Of a stretch of DNA of 64,000 bases, positions 48,197 to 60,900 are shown piece after piece. Each line of letters begins with the position of its first letter. Position 1 is the stretch's first letter. The stretch is taken from positions 23,492,354-23,556,353 of the forward strand of contig NC_045132.1 of NCBI RefSeq assembly GCF_007655135.1. The letters are read 5' to 3'. Both the position numbers and the translations under genes were made by a program. A model generated the notes under the pieces. It saw only the letters and a program-made list of their open reading frames with translations, ran no database searches and was not told the DNA's origin. Origin of the DNA: Punica granatum (taxonomy: Eukaryota > Streptophyta > Magnoliopsida > Myrtales > Lythraceae).

Positions 48197-51100
48197 ATGA
48201 GTCTGGTTCATGTTCTTGGTTTTGGCCTTAAAGTGGGTCACCTGATTTGGATGATATGTTGGTGGTTTGTGTCTGTCATCTCAATGAACTGGTTCGGTAA
48301 TGGCGGAATCATGGACCCGAAGATGAGTTTGCTCGGTGGGAAGGATCCGATCGGATGGTGGGAAAGGGTGTTAGGGAGGATCTCTTTGATCCACCATCAT
48401 TGCAGTCAGTATGTTGGGTCTAAGAGGGTGAGCAATACATGGTGGAGGAAGCTTCTTTACACATGGCTAGTGGGCTCTACCATATGCTCTATGTGGACCT
48501 TCTTCTACATGAGTTCACAGGCTGCTGAGAAGAGGAAGGAGACGCTCACCAGCATGTGTGATGAGAGGGCTAGGATGCTGCAGGACCAGTTCAATGTCAG
48601 CATGAATCATGTCCAAGCTATCTCTATTCTTATCTCTACCTTCCACCATGGGAAGAACCCTTCTGTTATTGATCAGGTAATGTTAGTTTCTTGATGAATC
48701 GTAGTGTCATGTGTCTTAACTGGTGAAATTGGGCAAATTTATGCTGTTTCCATGAGCTTGAACAGACCATAGGCGATGTGCGTGCATTTAATCATAGGCA
48801 AGAGTCGGGTACGGGAACCTCAGCATGCGGAAGAGGAACAGCTTTTGGGGCATCAGTAAATTCTGTCAATAGTTGATCTTCTTTCACTGATGCCACGCAA
48901 GTTGCCATGAAAAATAAATTTTATACTCTTCTAGTGGATATTTTTAGATTGATCTCCTTGATCTGGATTTGAACTATTGCTATGGAACTGTTAGGATTTT
49001 TCGTGATTGTGAATGTTAAATACGGTGAACTTTCTTGGAAAATAAAGGGCTCTCCTGTTGTGTTGAACACGTATCTTAGCTTTCTTGCGTTCAAATCACT
49101 CTACCCTGTCGGAGAATGAAGAGGATAACTAACTTCTCTGATGCCACAGAGAACCTTCGCTAGGTATGCAGAGAGGACTGCCTTTGAGAGGCCGCTCACG
49201 AGTGGTGTTGCATATGCTGTGAGAGTTCTCCACTCAGAGAGGGAACAGTTTGAGAAACAGCATGGTTGGACCATTAAAAGGATGGACACCATTGAACAAA
49301 AACCGGTTCATAAGGACGACTATGAGCCTGAAAACTTGGAGCCGTCCCCCATTCAGGAAGAATATGCCCCCGTAATCTTTGCTCAAGACACTGTTTCGCA
49401 TGTGGTTTCTCTCGACATGCTGTCGGGAAAGGTAATTTCCTCTCTTTGCTCCTAATTGCTCGTGTTTGTGTTTCATTGGTGTCTCGTGAGTCGGCAACTG
49501 CACTTGACTTCTTAGATATATCAGTTTTGCTTTGTCTTCGTGGTTATAAGTAAGGCATTGGAAAAATATGGAGAAGAGGGAAAAGGTAAGGGAAGGGAAG
49601 GGAAGGGAGATGACTACCTCTCTTTCGATAATATCAAATTAAATTATATCATTAAACTGCATTTTCTTACTAGATCTTTCATAAGTTTCTTTCCAATCGT
49701 CACGCTTTATCTTGCTTAATGCACAGTCCATTATAAATTCTGTAATTCGTCTCCTTCCATCTCCAACTATCTCCTCACTACCTAAAAATATTTCTCCGAT
49801 AGAAAGGAAGTGCTTCCCCTCCAAATTCAAACAAAAAGTTAAGTTTCATTAATCAGTTTATTTTCTTCCATGAATTATGTTTAACAGGAAGACCGTGAAA
49901 ATGTTTTGCGTGCAAGAGCCTCTGGGAAGGGGGTACTCACTGCTCCATTCAGGTTACTTAAGACGAATCGGCTTGGAGTCATTTTGACTTTTGCTGTTTA
50001 CAAAATGGATCTCCCTGCAAATGCAACTCCAAATGAACGAATCCGAGCAACCGCTGGGTATGCTGTCACTCACTTATCCTGAGATCGACTAAGATTTTTA
50101 AGCACCTTAGTTCTCCTTCTTTATGTGGTAGTGTTGGAATTTCATGTACAAATTCTATACCTCTCTTTCTTGTGTTTTATATGGGGCTCTGTTTATTATT
50201 TTGGTTTGGGATCTATCTGCGAAATCCAGAGATTGAGTATAATGATTTGGACTAAGCATACAAAATTCACAACCTCAGAGGAGGTTTACTGTTTGATCCA
50301 CCTCAATTGCGAGAAAAACGGCAATAATAGTAGAAAAATGAGTTGTTTTCTTTATTTCTGTCATGCAGGTACATTGGAGGTGTTTTCCACATTCAATCTC
50401 TTGTGGAGAAGTTACTTCAACAGCTTGCAAGCAAACAAAACATTGTCGTGACTGTGCTGGATACAACTAACCAGTCGTATCCAATCAGCATGTATGGTTC
50501 CAGTTCAAACGCATCAGATGACAGTTTAGAGGATGTCAGCATGCTCAATTTTGGGGATCCTTTCCGGAAGCATGAGATGCATTGCAGGTAAACATTTTTG
50601 TTACCTTCTTGTACTAGCTGAACTAATTTTGGAGGTATATTAAACCTTAGGTTCGTCATCGAAGGAACGCATTTTTAATTTTTTTCTTTTTAAATGTGGA
50701 GGACAACTCTTTTGGGGCCAGTCCTTGGTCAATGAACCTTGCAAGCCTAAAGATAAGCAAATTAGGAGTTTTATACGTATCCAATGTTGGTTCATTGTAT
50801 TAAAAGACGATGCATCACTTGTTGATCTGTCTCATGGGATTACTCTGTTGAGAGCCAACTCCCTTTTTGAAGAGAAATTGTCAGGTCGTGGAACTGAGCT
50901 GTTTTTGTAACAGATACAAAGAGAGAGCTCCATGGCCAGTGCTAGAGATAGCAACCTCAAGCGGCATTATCGTGATCGCTTTTCTCATGGGATACATATT
51001 CCACGCGACAATGAATAGGATTGCCAAAGTTGAAGATGATTGCCGCGAGATGAGTAGGCTCAAAAAAGAGGCCGAGGCTGCTGATGTGGCAAAGTCTCAG

Positions 51101-53602
51101 GTACTCCATCTTTCAGTTCACTGTAATTCCTGTTTTTAAATTGATGGGAGTTATGAGTTTATAATCACAACACTTTTCATGCAGTTTCTTGCTACCGTTT
51201 CCCATGAGATCAGAACCCCAATGAATGGCGTTCTAGGTCAGTATCTCGGAGGATGTTGTGTTCTTTTCTCCTGGTATAAAAACGACAAAATAATGCAGAA
51301 AACAAAAGGAATGTATATGTAGGAATCTCATCTCAGGGAACTTTCTATTTGTTTCCCAGGAATGTTGGATATATTAATGGACACTGATCTTGATGTGACT
51401 CAACAAGATTATGTAAGAACTGCTCAGGCAAGCGGTAAAGCTTTGGTCTCCCTCATTAATGAGGTTTTGGACCAAGCGAAGATAGAATCAGGTAAGCTCG
51501 AACTTGAGGCAGTACAATTCGATTTGCGGGCGATACTCGACGATGTTCTGTCTCTCTTTTCTGGAAAGTCCCAGGAAAAAGGGGTTGAGGTAATTGACTC
51601 TACTTATCCTCCTTTCTGTAATGTTCCATTGATCTGCAGCCGTTGTCTCATATTTGTTTCTTAAAATTTTGCAGCTTGCAGTTTACATATCCGATAGGGT
51701 TCCTGACAAACTTATTGGTGATCCAGGAAGATTCCGGCAGATCATAACCAATCTTATGGGAAATTCAATTAAAGTAAGTTTTAATTGATTCAATTGACTT
51801 TAAGCTTCACAAGAAGAATCTAATTTGTAGCACTCTCATACTTCCTTTTCCCTTTCTATCTTAATACTTGTTTCATGTGATCCAATTGGTCCGCTTGAAG
51901 GAGTTGGATTTTAGTTTCTCTGTAAACAAAATTTGATGGCATACTGGTCGTTTTGCACTCTCAACTTGATTTTTTTTTCCGTCCTTTTATTTGATGACAT
52001 CTCAATATTTGGCAAAGTCATTAAAGATGAACTAAATTTCTATTTTCAGTTCACGGAGAAAGGTCACATCTTTGTAACTGTCTACCTCGTTGAAGAGGTG
52101 AGAGATTCGAGTGATGTGGAGACTATCTCATCGCCTAGGAACACCCTGAGTGGCTTCCCCGTACCAGAGAGACGCCTCAGCTGGTCAAAATTCAGGGGAT
52201 TCAGCCAAGAGGGGCCACCATGCCCCTCGCTATCATCGTTCTCCCACCCCGTCAACCTAATTGTATCAGTGGAGGACACAGGGGAGGGGATCCCACTCGA
52301 AGCCCATCCTCGTATTTTCACCCCGTTTGTGCAGGTGGGTCCCTCCATATCAAGGACCCATGGTGGTACTGGTATTGGCCTTAGCATAAGCAAGTGCTTG
52401 GTCGGCCTCATGAATGGTGAGATTGGGTTTGTGAGCGAACCTCGAGTTGGTTCAACTTTCACATTCACTGCAGTCTTTGATAATGGATGCTCAAGCTCGG
52501 GCGATTACGGGGACCCACAAATCAACAGCCAATCTAATCCCTCCACTTTGGAGTTCCATGGCATGACTGCGCTGCTTGTTGACCCAAGACCTGTCCGAGC
52601 CAAGGTATCAAGATATCACATCCAGAGGCTTGGAATCCATGTTGAAGTGGTTCCAGATTTGAATCACAGCTTATCGAGTGTGACAAACTGCAAGACTACA
52701 AAGATAGACATGATTATTGTGGAAGAAGAGGTCTGGGATAAGAATTCTGGCTCTTCGGCTCTCTTTGTGAATCAGTTGAGTGATCAAGGGGTTGCTCCAA
52801 AATTGTTTATTTTGACAAATTCTATAAGTTCTTCGAGGACAGGCAATAGGAGTTCAGGTAAAATACAAGGCTGCCCCGCAGTGATAACAAAGCCTTTGAG
52901 GTCGAGCATGATAGCGGCTTCTCTACAACGGGCGATGGGCTTCAGGAACAGGGCGATTACCCGTAATGGGGAGATCTCTCGGTTGGCTCTTCGGAGCCTG
53001 CTCCGAGGAAGGAAAATTCTAGTTGTGGATGATAACGATGTGAATCTGAAAGTGGCTGCTGGGGCTCTGAAGAAGTATGGGGCTGATGTTCTTTGCGTGA
53101 ACAGTGGAATTAAGGCAATATCTTTGCTCAAACCGCCACACCACTTCGATGCATGCTTCATGGATATCCAAATGCCAGTAATGGATGGGTATGTGATAGA
53201 CAATGTCTTTCGAATTTCTACTCTTTAGCATGAGTTGTTTAATGCTGTAGTCTCATTTGTTAGTTTACACTTCCCTACACGTGAGCTGGAAGGATGTTGA
53301 GGTGCAACATGGGAACTTAACAAAAAAATGCTTGCAGGTTTGAAGCAACAAAGAGAATTCGAGCCGCTGAACAAAGCTTCAACAGTGAGTCCCAGCATGG
53401 AGATGGACATGGAGAAGCTCAGGGGAGGGCCAAGAACTGGCACTTGCCTGTTCTGGCCATGACCGCGGACGTGATTCATGCTACGCACGAGCAGTGCTTG
53501 CGGTATGGAATGGACGGATACGTCTCAAAACCGTTTGAAGCGGAGCAACTTTACCGAGAGGTCTCGCGATTTTTTGCTTCCGAGACAAATTGGACTCTAT
53601 AG
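48197..53602 (+). CDS. HK3: Cytokinin receptor histidine kinase HK3/AHK3, 10 coding exons
   Basis: Exons 48197-48676, 49150-49431, 49888-50057, 50369-50587, 50914-51100, 51185-51236, 51360-51589, 51675-51773, 52050-53188 and 53338-53602 join in phase to 3123 nt (1040 aa; Arabidopsis AHK3 is close to this). The ER/plasma-membrane hybrid kinase binds cytokinin and starts a His-Asp phosphorelay to AHP proteins and ARRs. Domain order: N-terminal membrane segments (starting [10 protein letters not shown], and about 95-115), CHASE ligand domain (about 160-390, [16 protein letters not shown]), membrane segment (about 394-415), HisKA with phospho-His 453 ([11 protein letters not shown]), HATPase ([30 protein letters not shown]), a degenerate receiver-like part, and a C-terminal receiver with phospho-Asp 945 ([12 protein letters not shown]) and [17 protein letters not shown]. 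All key residues are intact. NTF2 follows 1.5 kb downstream on the same strand. Confidence 0.96.
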
Positions 53603-54182
53603 GCCTAGTTAGATGCTTGCTGGTTGCACGAGAAGCCACTGTGCATTCTCTCCTGGCACTTCTCGTCTGGGTTGATTGAAGTCGGTGTCTTCGTTAGAGT
53701 GAGTTTTCTGCAACCCATTCATCAGACTCGTTTTCATTACTTGTTTCTTTGTTGGTCATGTTTATGTTCTTCTGATCAGAATTCTCTTCATAAAACACAG
53801 CATTGAAAATTTGTTTTCTGTTCAGGCATCTTCATCTGCGAGTGTATATAGAGCAACACCTGATTGCGGGCGATGGATTTTTTGTGAGTTGTTGTAGGTG
53901 TCAGATAGAAAAGAGAGACTGCTCCTTCTCTGCTTGTGAAATAACCTCAGACCATCTCCAAGATTCTGACTCGTGATCTAAGCAGCAGCGCAGCAAGGGG
54001 ATATGATCACGACCCAAGGGATTGTGCCCTCTTCTCGAATAACAGAAAAGAGAGCCACAACTCGAAGAGATGTTGCTCGGTTTCCTTCTACTGTTTGTAC
54101 CATAGTAGATATATGTGCATTGATTCAAAACAAAGTCCGTACAGAGCTTGCAGGTTTAGAGTCGGGGAACTAGCGTGCCGTG

Positions 54183-54571
54183 TTAATTACAGACTTCTCG
54201 GTAATAAAGTTGGATGACGACTTGCCTTGATTGTACGTCAAACCTGGCAGAGATTGCTTGAACTGGAGAGTTGATGTAAGTAAAGCCATTGATTATGCCA
54301 GTCTTCTTTGATCGTCCTCGTCGAGAAGGTCCAGGCAATCCTGGAAATACGATGTCAGCATCATCACATGGTAACATTGCTTCATCGAAGAGGACTTACT
54401 AGTCAGCCATCCGCGCTCTGTTAACCATTTATAACAAGCATTGGGATCTGAGTTCTTTTGCCTTATCGGGCTCGATTCGCAAGCTCTCCGGAGATTACTC
54501 AATAAGACCCTTTCGGCCCACAGATCAGCTAAATGGGTTGAAGTTTCGAACAAAGAATTTTCTTGCAACAT
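54183..54571 (-). pseudogene. Unrecognised minus-strand ORF pair, possible gene fragment
   Basis: Two overlapping minus-strand frames together look protein-like: 54571-54293 (THLADLWAERVLLSNLRRA.. CYKWLTERGWLTS) and 54377-54183 (DDADIVFPGLPGPSRRGRSK.. INGFTYINSPVQAISARFDV..). They differ in frame, so either an intron (a GTAAGT lies at the junction, about 54400) or a frameshift separates them. I recognise no family. It lies between the HK3 3' end and NTF2, opposite in strand. It may be a decayed gene piece or chance. Confidence 0.25.
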
Positions 54572-55083
54572 TCGGCAGGAATAAAATTAAACTAATCCAC
54601 ATAAAAATTTTGGAGAAATTGTAACTTCTCTTGATCGGTGCATTGATCCTTCTGAACCGTTAGATCGGCACTCCACTAATATGACGATTCGGAGTGAGTA
54701 CGGAGGGACAGGATGAATATTTCATATAGAAATTCAAGAAACCAATTTTTCTATTTTTTAAAATGATAAATGATTTTTCGTAGACGGACAGAGAAGCGGC
54801 GTTTATTGGACGCAGACTTTAGGCGGCAAACAGCGGGGCGAGGCACATCAAAAGAACGCGGGAGATTCCAGATATATCGCGATATTTTGAGTTTTCCCTT
54901 CAATTAATCGCGCGTCCTCTCTCTCTCCCCGTCGTGTCTGCCTCTCTTTCTCTCTCTTCAAAGCCTCGTGTTAATTGAAATCTGCATGCCCTAGATCTCT
55001 CTCGTCCTTCTACCGTCGCGTCTGGAAGCTTCCATTGAGATCAGATAGAGAGAGAGAGAGAGCTCCGATCAGGTGCGGCGGCG

Positions 55084-56820
55084 ATGGATCCCGACCAGTT
55101 GGCGAAGGCGTTCGTTGAGCACTACTACACGACGTTCGATGCTAACCGGGCGGGCCTTGCGAACCTCTACCAGGAAGGATCCATGTTGACCTTCGAAGGT
55201 CAGAAGATCCAAGGATCCCAGAACATCGTCGCCAAGCTGACCAGCCTCCCCTTCCAGCAGTGCCAGCACAGCATCTCCACCGTCGATTGCCAACCCTCCG
55301 GCCCTGCCGGCGGCATGCTTGTCTTCGTCAGTGGCAATCTCCAACTCGCCGGCGAGCAGCACGCCCTCAAGTTTAGTCAGGTAGGTTCTCCCTATCCAAC
55401 CAGTGTTTCGTCCTGACAGAATCTGCACCATCTGATTCTTGCTCATTCATTCGTAAGACCTTTCTTGTTTACACTGCTTCGTTTGGGCTTGATCGATCTG
55501 AGTTGATAGATCTGCCGAGCGATGAACATTCCATGGGGTTTAATTTCTTTTCTCGTTGGACTTGCGTCCTCAATGTGTTCTTTTCTTTTTTATAGGAATG
55601 GTAAAGACAAAGCATCCTTGTATATGCGACGTTCGTTCATTTGATGTTTGACTACGCTGCTTGTATAGCGTTTGTTGAATGGTCAGTTCTTTCAATTTTC
55701 ATCGATTAGTAATTTTGCAGGCCCTGAGATTTCGTGTTCTCTTTGTGCTGAACAATTTCTTTCGGGAGGCTCGATTCTCCTCTTACAGATATATAAGACG
55801 ATCCTTTCTTCCTTAAGGAAGTTGAGACAAGACATAGGCAATGTTTTTGGGGGAGCATCAGCTGTTTGGTCTAGTGTGTGCTTCACTGTCATTTTTCATT
55901 TGACTACGTGCATTAATTTTCCACAGAGGAATTCGTGTTAGAACCGTAGAAGTAATCACTCTCTTTGGTTTCTTTTGTTGATGCTGATAATCATAGAGAT
56001 GCCTGGTTTAGACCAAACTCTTGATGCTATATCAGTTGAATTGTCAGTTGTATTGAGTTTGCAATGTGATTCGTGCTGCTAGTTTTCTCAAATTTGCCGT
56101 GTAAAGTATTAGGCTTGCATGATATGGTGAGTGATTAAAACTGATTATTTTGGCATTTCTTGGAGCTGTGAGTCGTTTGGGTGACATGCACTCATATTTT
56201 GTTTAATTGGGCTCAAGTTACTTACACGAAGGTTGTCCATTAGCTAATTTTGTGGACAATGATTATATCTGGTCTCAGTTGATTCCCTTCATCCTGTTTC
56301 TTCGTTTGTATATCTCATATGAAATATTTATGTCATCGAATAAGAGTTGCATTAAATGCGGATATCTATTTGAGGGATGTGGCTTTTCTCAAACGAGTGG
56401 CCTTCTCCATGGAGACTGTTAATCATTGATATATTTTAAAGCTTATTTATTTCATTTGATTGCATTGCGGTTTGTGAATTATTTGGCCATTGTGTGGATG
56501 ATGCTTAGTCATGGGTGCGGTGTATGGGGATTACAGGAATGAATTATTGCCTCATTATAAGTGGTGGATGTTTGAAAAGCTAGACGATCCACCATAGCTA
56601 ATTCTAAATCTTTGGGACTGCTTTCTAAGATGCATTACCGCTTGCGGTCTGCTTTCATTATGTCTACAATATCATAAGTGATTGCATTTTTGGTTCCAGC
56701 AATTACGTTCGCCTGACACTTTTTCTCTGTGCTTTCTGCCATCAGATGTTCCATTTAATGCCAACACCTCAGGGAAGCTTCTACGTGTTGAACGACATAT
56801 TCCGATTGAACTATGCATGA
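55084..56820 (+). CDS. NTF2: Nuclear transport factor 2 (NTF2), 2 exons
   Basis: Exons 55084-55380 and 56746-56820 join in phase 0 to 372 nt (123 aa), the normal NTF2 length. The small homodimeric protein carries RanGDP back into the nucleus and binds FxFG nucleoporins. Seen: MDPDQLAKAFVEHYYTTFD at the start, NLYQEGSMLTFEGQKIQG, NIVAKLTSLPFQQCQHSI, and in exon 2 MFHLMPTPQGSFYVLNDIFR ending LNYA. The NTF2-like alpha/beta cone fold is complete. A (GA)n tract (55047-55061) sits in the leader. The adjacent HK3/NTF2 arrangement is shared with Arabidopsis At1g27320/At1g27310. The 1.36-kb intron is unusually long for a two-exon gene of this size but has normal ends. Confidence 0.96.
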
Positions 56821-57900
56821 AGGCGAGAGACAGTACTTGTATTTCAACGGGATATGGCCTCTGATGTGTCTCAAAGCAGGCGACGGAAACTGTTTTGCTC
56901 GTAACTATTATGGTATAGGCAATTACAGTGACGAGTTGGAGTTGGGAAAGTTACATTTGGTGTCTCAAAAGTTATGGTACCTTTCACCAGAAACCAAAGG
57001 TTTTCTTCATTAAAGATTGGTTGATTATGTGGGGTTCTCTGCGGAGGCCTTGTTGCTACTGTACTGAACTCTGAAGGGAAATTGGTCCTCATTTCTCGAG
57101 TCCGAGTACAATAGTTGTCGAAGTTAGCTTTGCAGCTTGTTTGCCGAACTGTTCTGATTTCATCTCTGTATTGGTTGTTGGTTATGAGGATTAAAAAAGG
57201 GTATGAAATTGATTTCTCTCTCTCCTCTTTACGTATCTTGGCGAATGTATCTCGTTGTTTACTTAAGCTTAAGTTTGGATTGGAACTTCCCCTTCGATTG
57301 AAATATATGACTGGAAAATCGAATAAGTGAGTTCAATCCCAGCCTCTCCTTGTTCCAAAAACTTATATATCACGATATGGGTCTGATGTGGTATTTGCTG
57401 CTGCCTCGATGAGCTCCATGATTGGAAATTAGATTGTCGTGGCTGCTGCCTTGCTTATAGGACGAAGCTTGTCATTGTATGGTGAGGTCAAGTAGAGGGT
57501 TGGCGGGTCTGCTAGAACCCTGGTTAATCTAATCCAGGCTAAGGCCTCTGTGACTGAAGCCTACCGACTACCGAGTGGACCACGGTCATACAATTTTCTG
57601 CAAATTGTGCTAGCAAGATGTTTGATTCGAGTGATTATCGAGCTAAAGAGTGTGCAAACTAGGGCAGTTCCAAGCTCATGAGAATATTGAAGGTGTTTCA
57701 GCTGGCGATACTAGCAATTTCAGGAAATCTAACCTATGTACTCAAATGAACCCTACGCAGGCGACTTAATCAAGAGTCTTGACAGACCCCCTATTTTTGG
57801 CTCATCATGAATAAGCCAAGAAAAGAAGTCTGGAGATCTATGCTATATACACACAACCATACACTACAAATGCGATGAGTTAGTAATCACCAGAGCCCTC
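56821..57900. other. NTF2 3' UTR and spacer to CAMTA4
   Basis: NTF2 and CAMTA4 converge here, with 1.08 kb between stops. No further gene seen. Confidence 0.5.
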
Positions 57901-60900
57901 TCATGGGAAAGGATTTATGTACTCTTCATTCTCCATGTCGACGGTATAAGATGAATTCGATGGAGCCGCTTCACCAGCCGTGTCGTTGAGGTCAGCCTAT
58001 AGACAGATGCGAACCATCACAATGCGAAAAGGCAGTTGGGTCAACGAGTCTCTACTTTCAAAAGTGAGTTCTGGAAGATCACTTACCTTTGCTTGGCGGT
58101 ATCTTTCTAGCACGCGGCGGTATTGCTGGCGGGCGTCTGGAGAATAGACCATCGATAGGACCCGAGAGACTGCCTCCTCGACAGCTTTGTCCACCTTCTG
58201 TTTGCGGAACACTTTGAGGATGTCTTCATCATCTTCGCTTTCTTCCGACATTTCTGTCTCGTGACGAAGGCTCCGCAAGCCAGCACCTTTCCTTCGCCAC
58301 CTCAGTACAACCTTATCGAGAACGCCAACAGCCCAGCAGAATACCTTATACTGTTTTCTAACCTGGTAACCCCTCACGTGAGCCTGCAAAAGTCAAATAC
58401 AAGACGTAAATTACTAAAAATTGAGAGGTACTCTCCTCTGCATGCAGTTGGATTGATATAACCATGGCTTCATCCATCTAGCTGAAAGCGCCAGAACATT
58501 TAAACACTCAACCGAACTAGGCAAGTCATGAGCTATTCAGGCCCTGACCAAGGCAGGTCAAGTTCGGCTCAACTCATTCACTCTCGAGTGGCTTAACTTC
58601 TGCCATATTCAGCTCGAAAGGCTATCTAGCTGAATTGAGCTTCCCCCATGGAGGATATTGAGCTGGACTTCAATTTCCAGGTCAATTAAGTTGCACTGCA
58701 CCCTAAGGAAATGACGTTTGAGGTAACAGAATGGTAAAAATACAGCACCTGTATTTTTACGACTTTCTGACGCAATGCAAGGAAATCCTTCCGACCCTTC
58801 CAGCCTCGATACTTCTTCTGAATAGACAAGGCAGCCGAATTGTAATCACGCGTGCTCCGTGAGCTCAGTTTGGACATGGCGTGAAAATCATCCAAACTGA
58901 TCCCGTAATCATCATGCATTCCTGCAGCAGCTTCCTTTTCCTGTCGTTTCCTGAAAGAATGGGCGCGGAATGCTGACTGTATCCTAGCAGCAGCCTGAGC
59001 TGCATTGCGGACTGCTGTCAAGGTATCCTTCAAAGACAGCTGGTCCTCATTGATAGAGATATGGTCCCTAGTTACACTATTTATGGTTCTTTCAGCCTCA
59101 ACCTCAGCAGAGCCTCTAGAGAGCTCGCTCTCTTCGAGTCTGAGGGACGAGAGGTGGCTTGTCAGGGCTACCTCAGAGAGATAGCCAGCAAGTCCGTTGT
59201 GCCCACTGGAAGCAGCAATTGATGCGGCAGTTCTGCCCGTTGGATCACATGCACTGGGATCGGTCACTGCTCCGGCAGAGGCTCCTGAAGCTATTAAAGC
59301 AGCGACCATTTTTTCCCTGTTACATAAAAATGTCAACACATAGTGTAAATCTACCGGATGAGAATTCTATATGCAATGTCAAACAAGTGATGAGACACTT
59401 TTGACTCCAAATATATCTTCCAAGCTTGCAGTCTATCTAGTGTATCTAAATAACTCGCAAAGGCATGCGGCTTTTCGTACCTTCCAAAGCGTGCAGCCCA
59501 GTGGAGAGCTGTCCAACCATTAATATCACGAAAATCTATGCCGACCCCACAACTGAGAATTGGATTGAGGGTCCATTCAAAGCCCAAAGCAGCAACTGTG
59601 TGGATAATGCCTTGCTCCTTCTTTGACAGGGAACAGATCCCCTGGTCATTCCCTTGGGACCGAATTGAAAGCCATCGGCGTAGCTTATCCTTAAGAAGCA
59701 CTTGCAGAAGCCCATTAATGGCCTCAGACGAAGTTCCACTGCCATCTAGAAGACCCTCTATGATGTGACTACATGAATCATCATCAGTTTTGCTCTTCGG
59801 TAGAGAAATTCCTGATAGGGAGCTGTCTCCTTGCTGCATCGGTGAATCAGAAAGAAGCATTTGCACTAACCTGACAAGGTGTAATACCTCTTCAGTGCTC
59901 CCAGGACCTTCTGATGGTGAGGACTTGCACTGAGAACAAATATTTGACTTGGCTCTATACTCAAACTCTCTGATCTCAGAGCAAGCCTCGCGATTTGCAG
60001 AAGTAATGCAGAGTGTCACTTTCCCAGGTGAGCGAAGAGGAACTTCACAGCAGAGTACACCTTCCTGAACAATCTCTACGGGAACTTCAACATCACCAAA
60101 CATACAAGTCCAAGAAAACTCTGAAGGGTCACACAGAAAAGACCCAACCATAATGATCTGCATTGTAAACAGAAATCATGGTTTAAAGGTGAACTAATAT
60201 ACATCAGCAGCAATATCAGCACACAAGTGCCTAACTGCATGCACGTAAAATCTCACTGATAAAATGCTCCATAAGCAATATTACAATCTCAACCTAACTG
60301 GTGAAGACAGTCCTAATTAATCGCTGCTTGAACAAGCCCAGAATCAGAAGTATGTATATTAGCAGATGATCCATCTGCAAATTGTTAAAACCTCTTTCTA
60401 CAAGTCAACATTTATCAAGCTTCATGCTTAAGGAAAGAAAGCATAAAAGCTATCCATTGGCATGGAGATAGAACAGGTACTCATCTACCCAAGAAAATTA
60501 TAACACTACGGTTAATGCATTTTTGACACCGAGGTTTATGCAGAACTTCTTTTAATAGAATTTATATTTACATTTTATTGGCTCTATTAATGCCAAAATT
60601 ATAACCATTCTAGTTTAGCCTTTCCTTTTTGGTATACTTTGAAAGTTTATATACTGCAAATGCAGCCAGCACAAACATTCACAGAGTAATTTAATTTCAA
60701 AGGACAGCAGATAATTCAGAATTTAGAAAGGAAATTATGCAAATGTACATCTGTTGCAACAGCTAACATGAACCAAAACAGCAGATTCTTTTTATGTGAA
60801 TCAAATAGGAAACTAGTTATCATACTAAGCCATGTTATGGGACAAACAGAAAATATAGTCATTGGAAAAAATACTTGAATTTTATTTGAAAACAAGGAGC

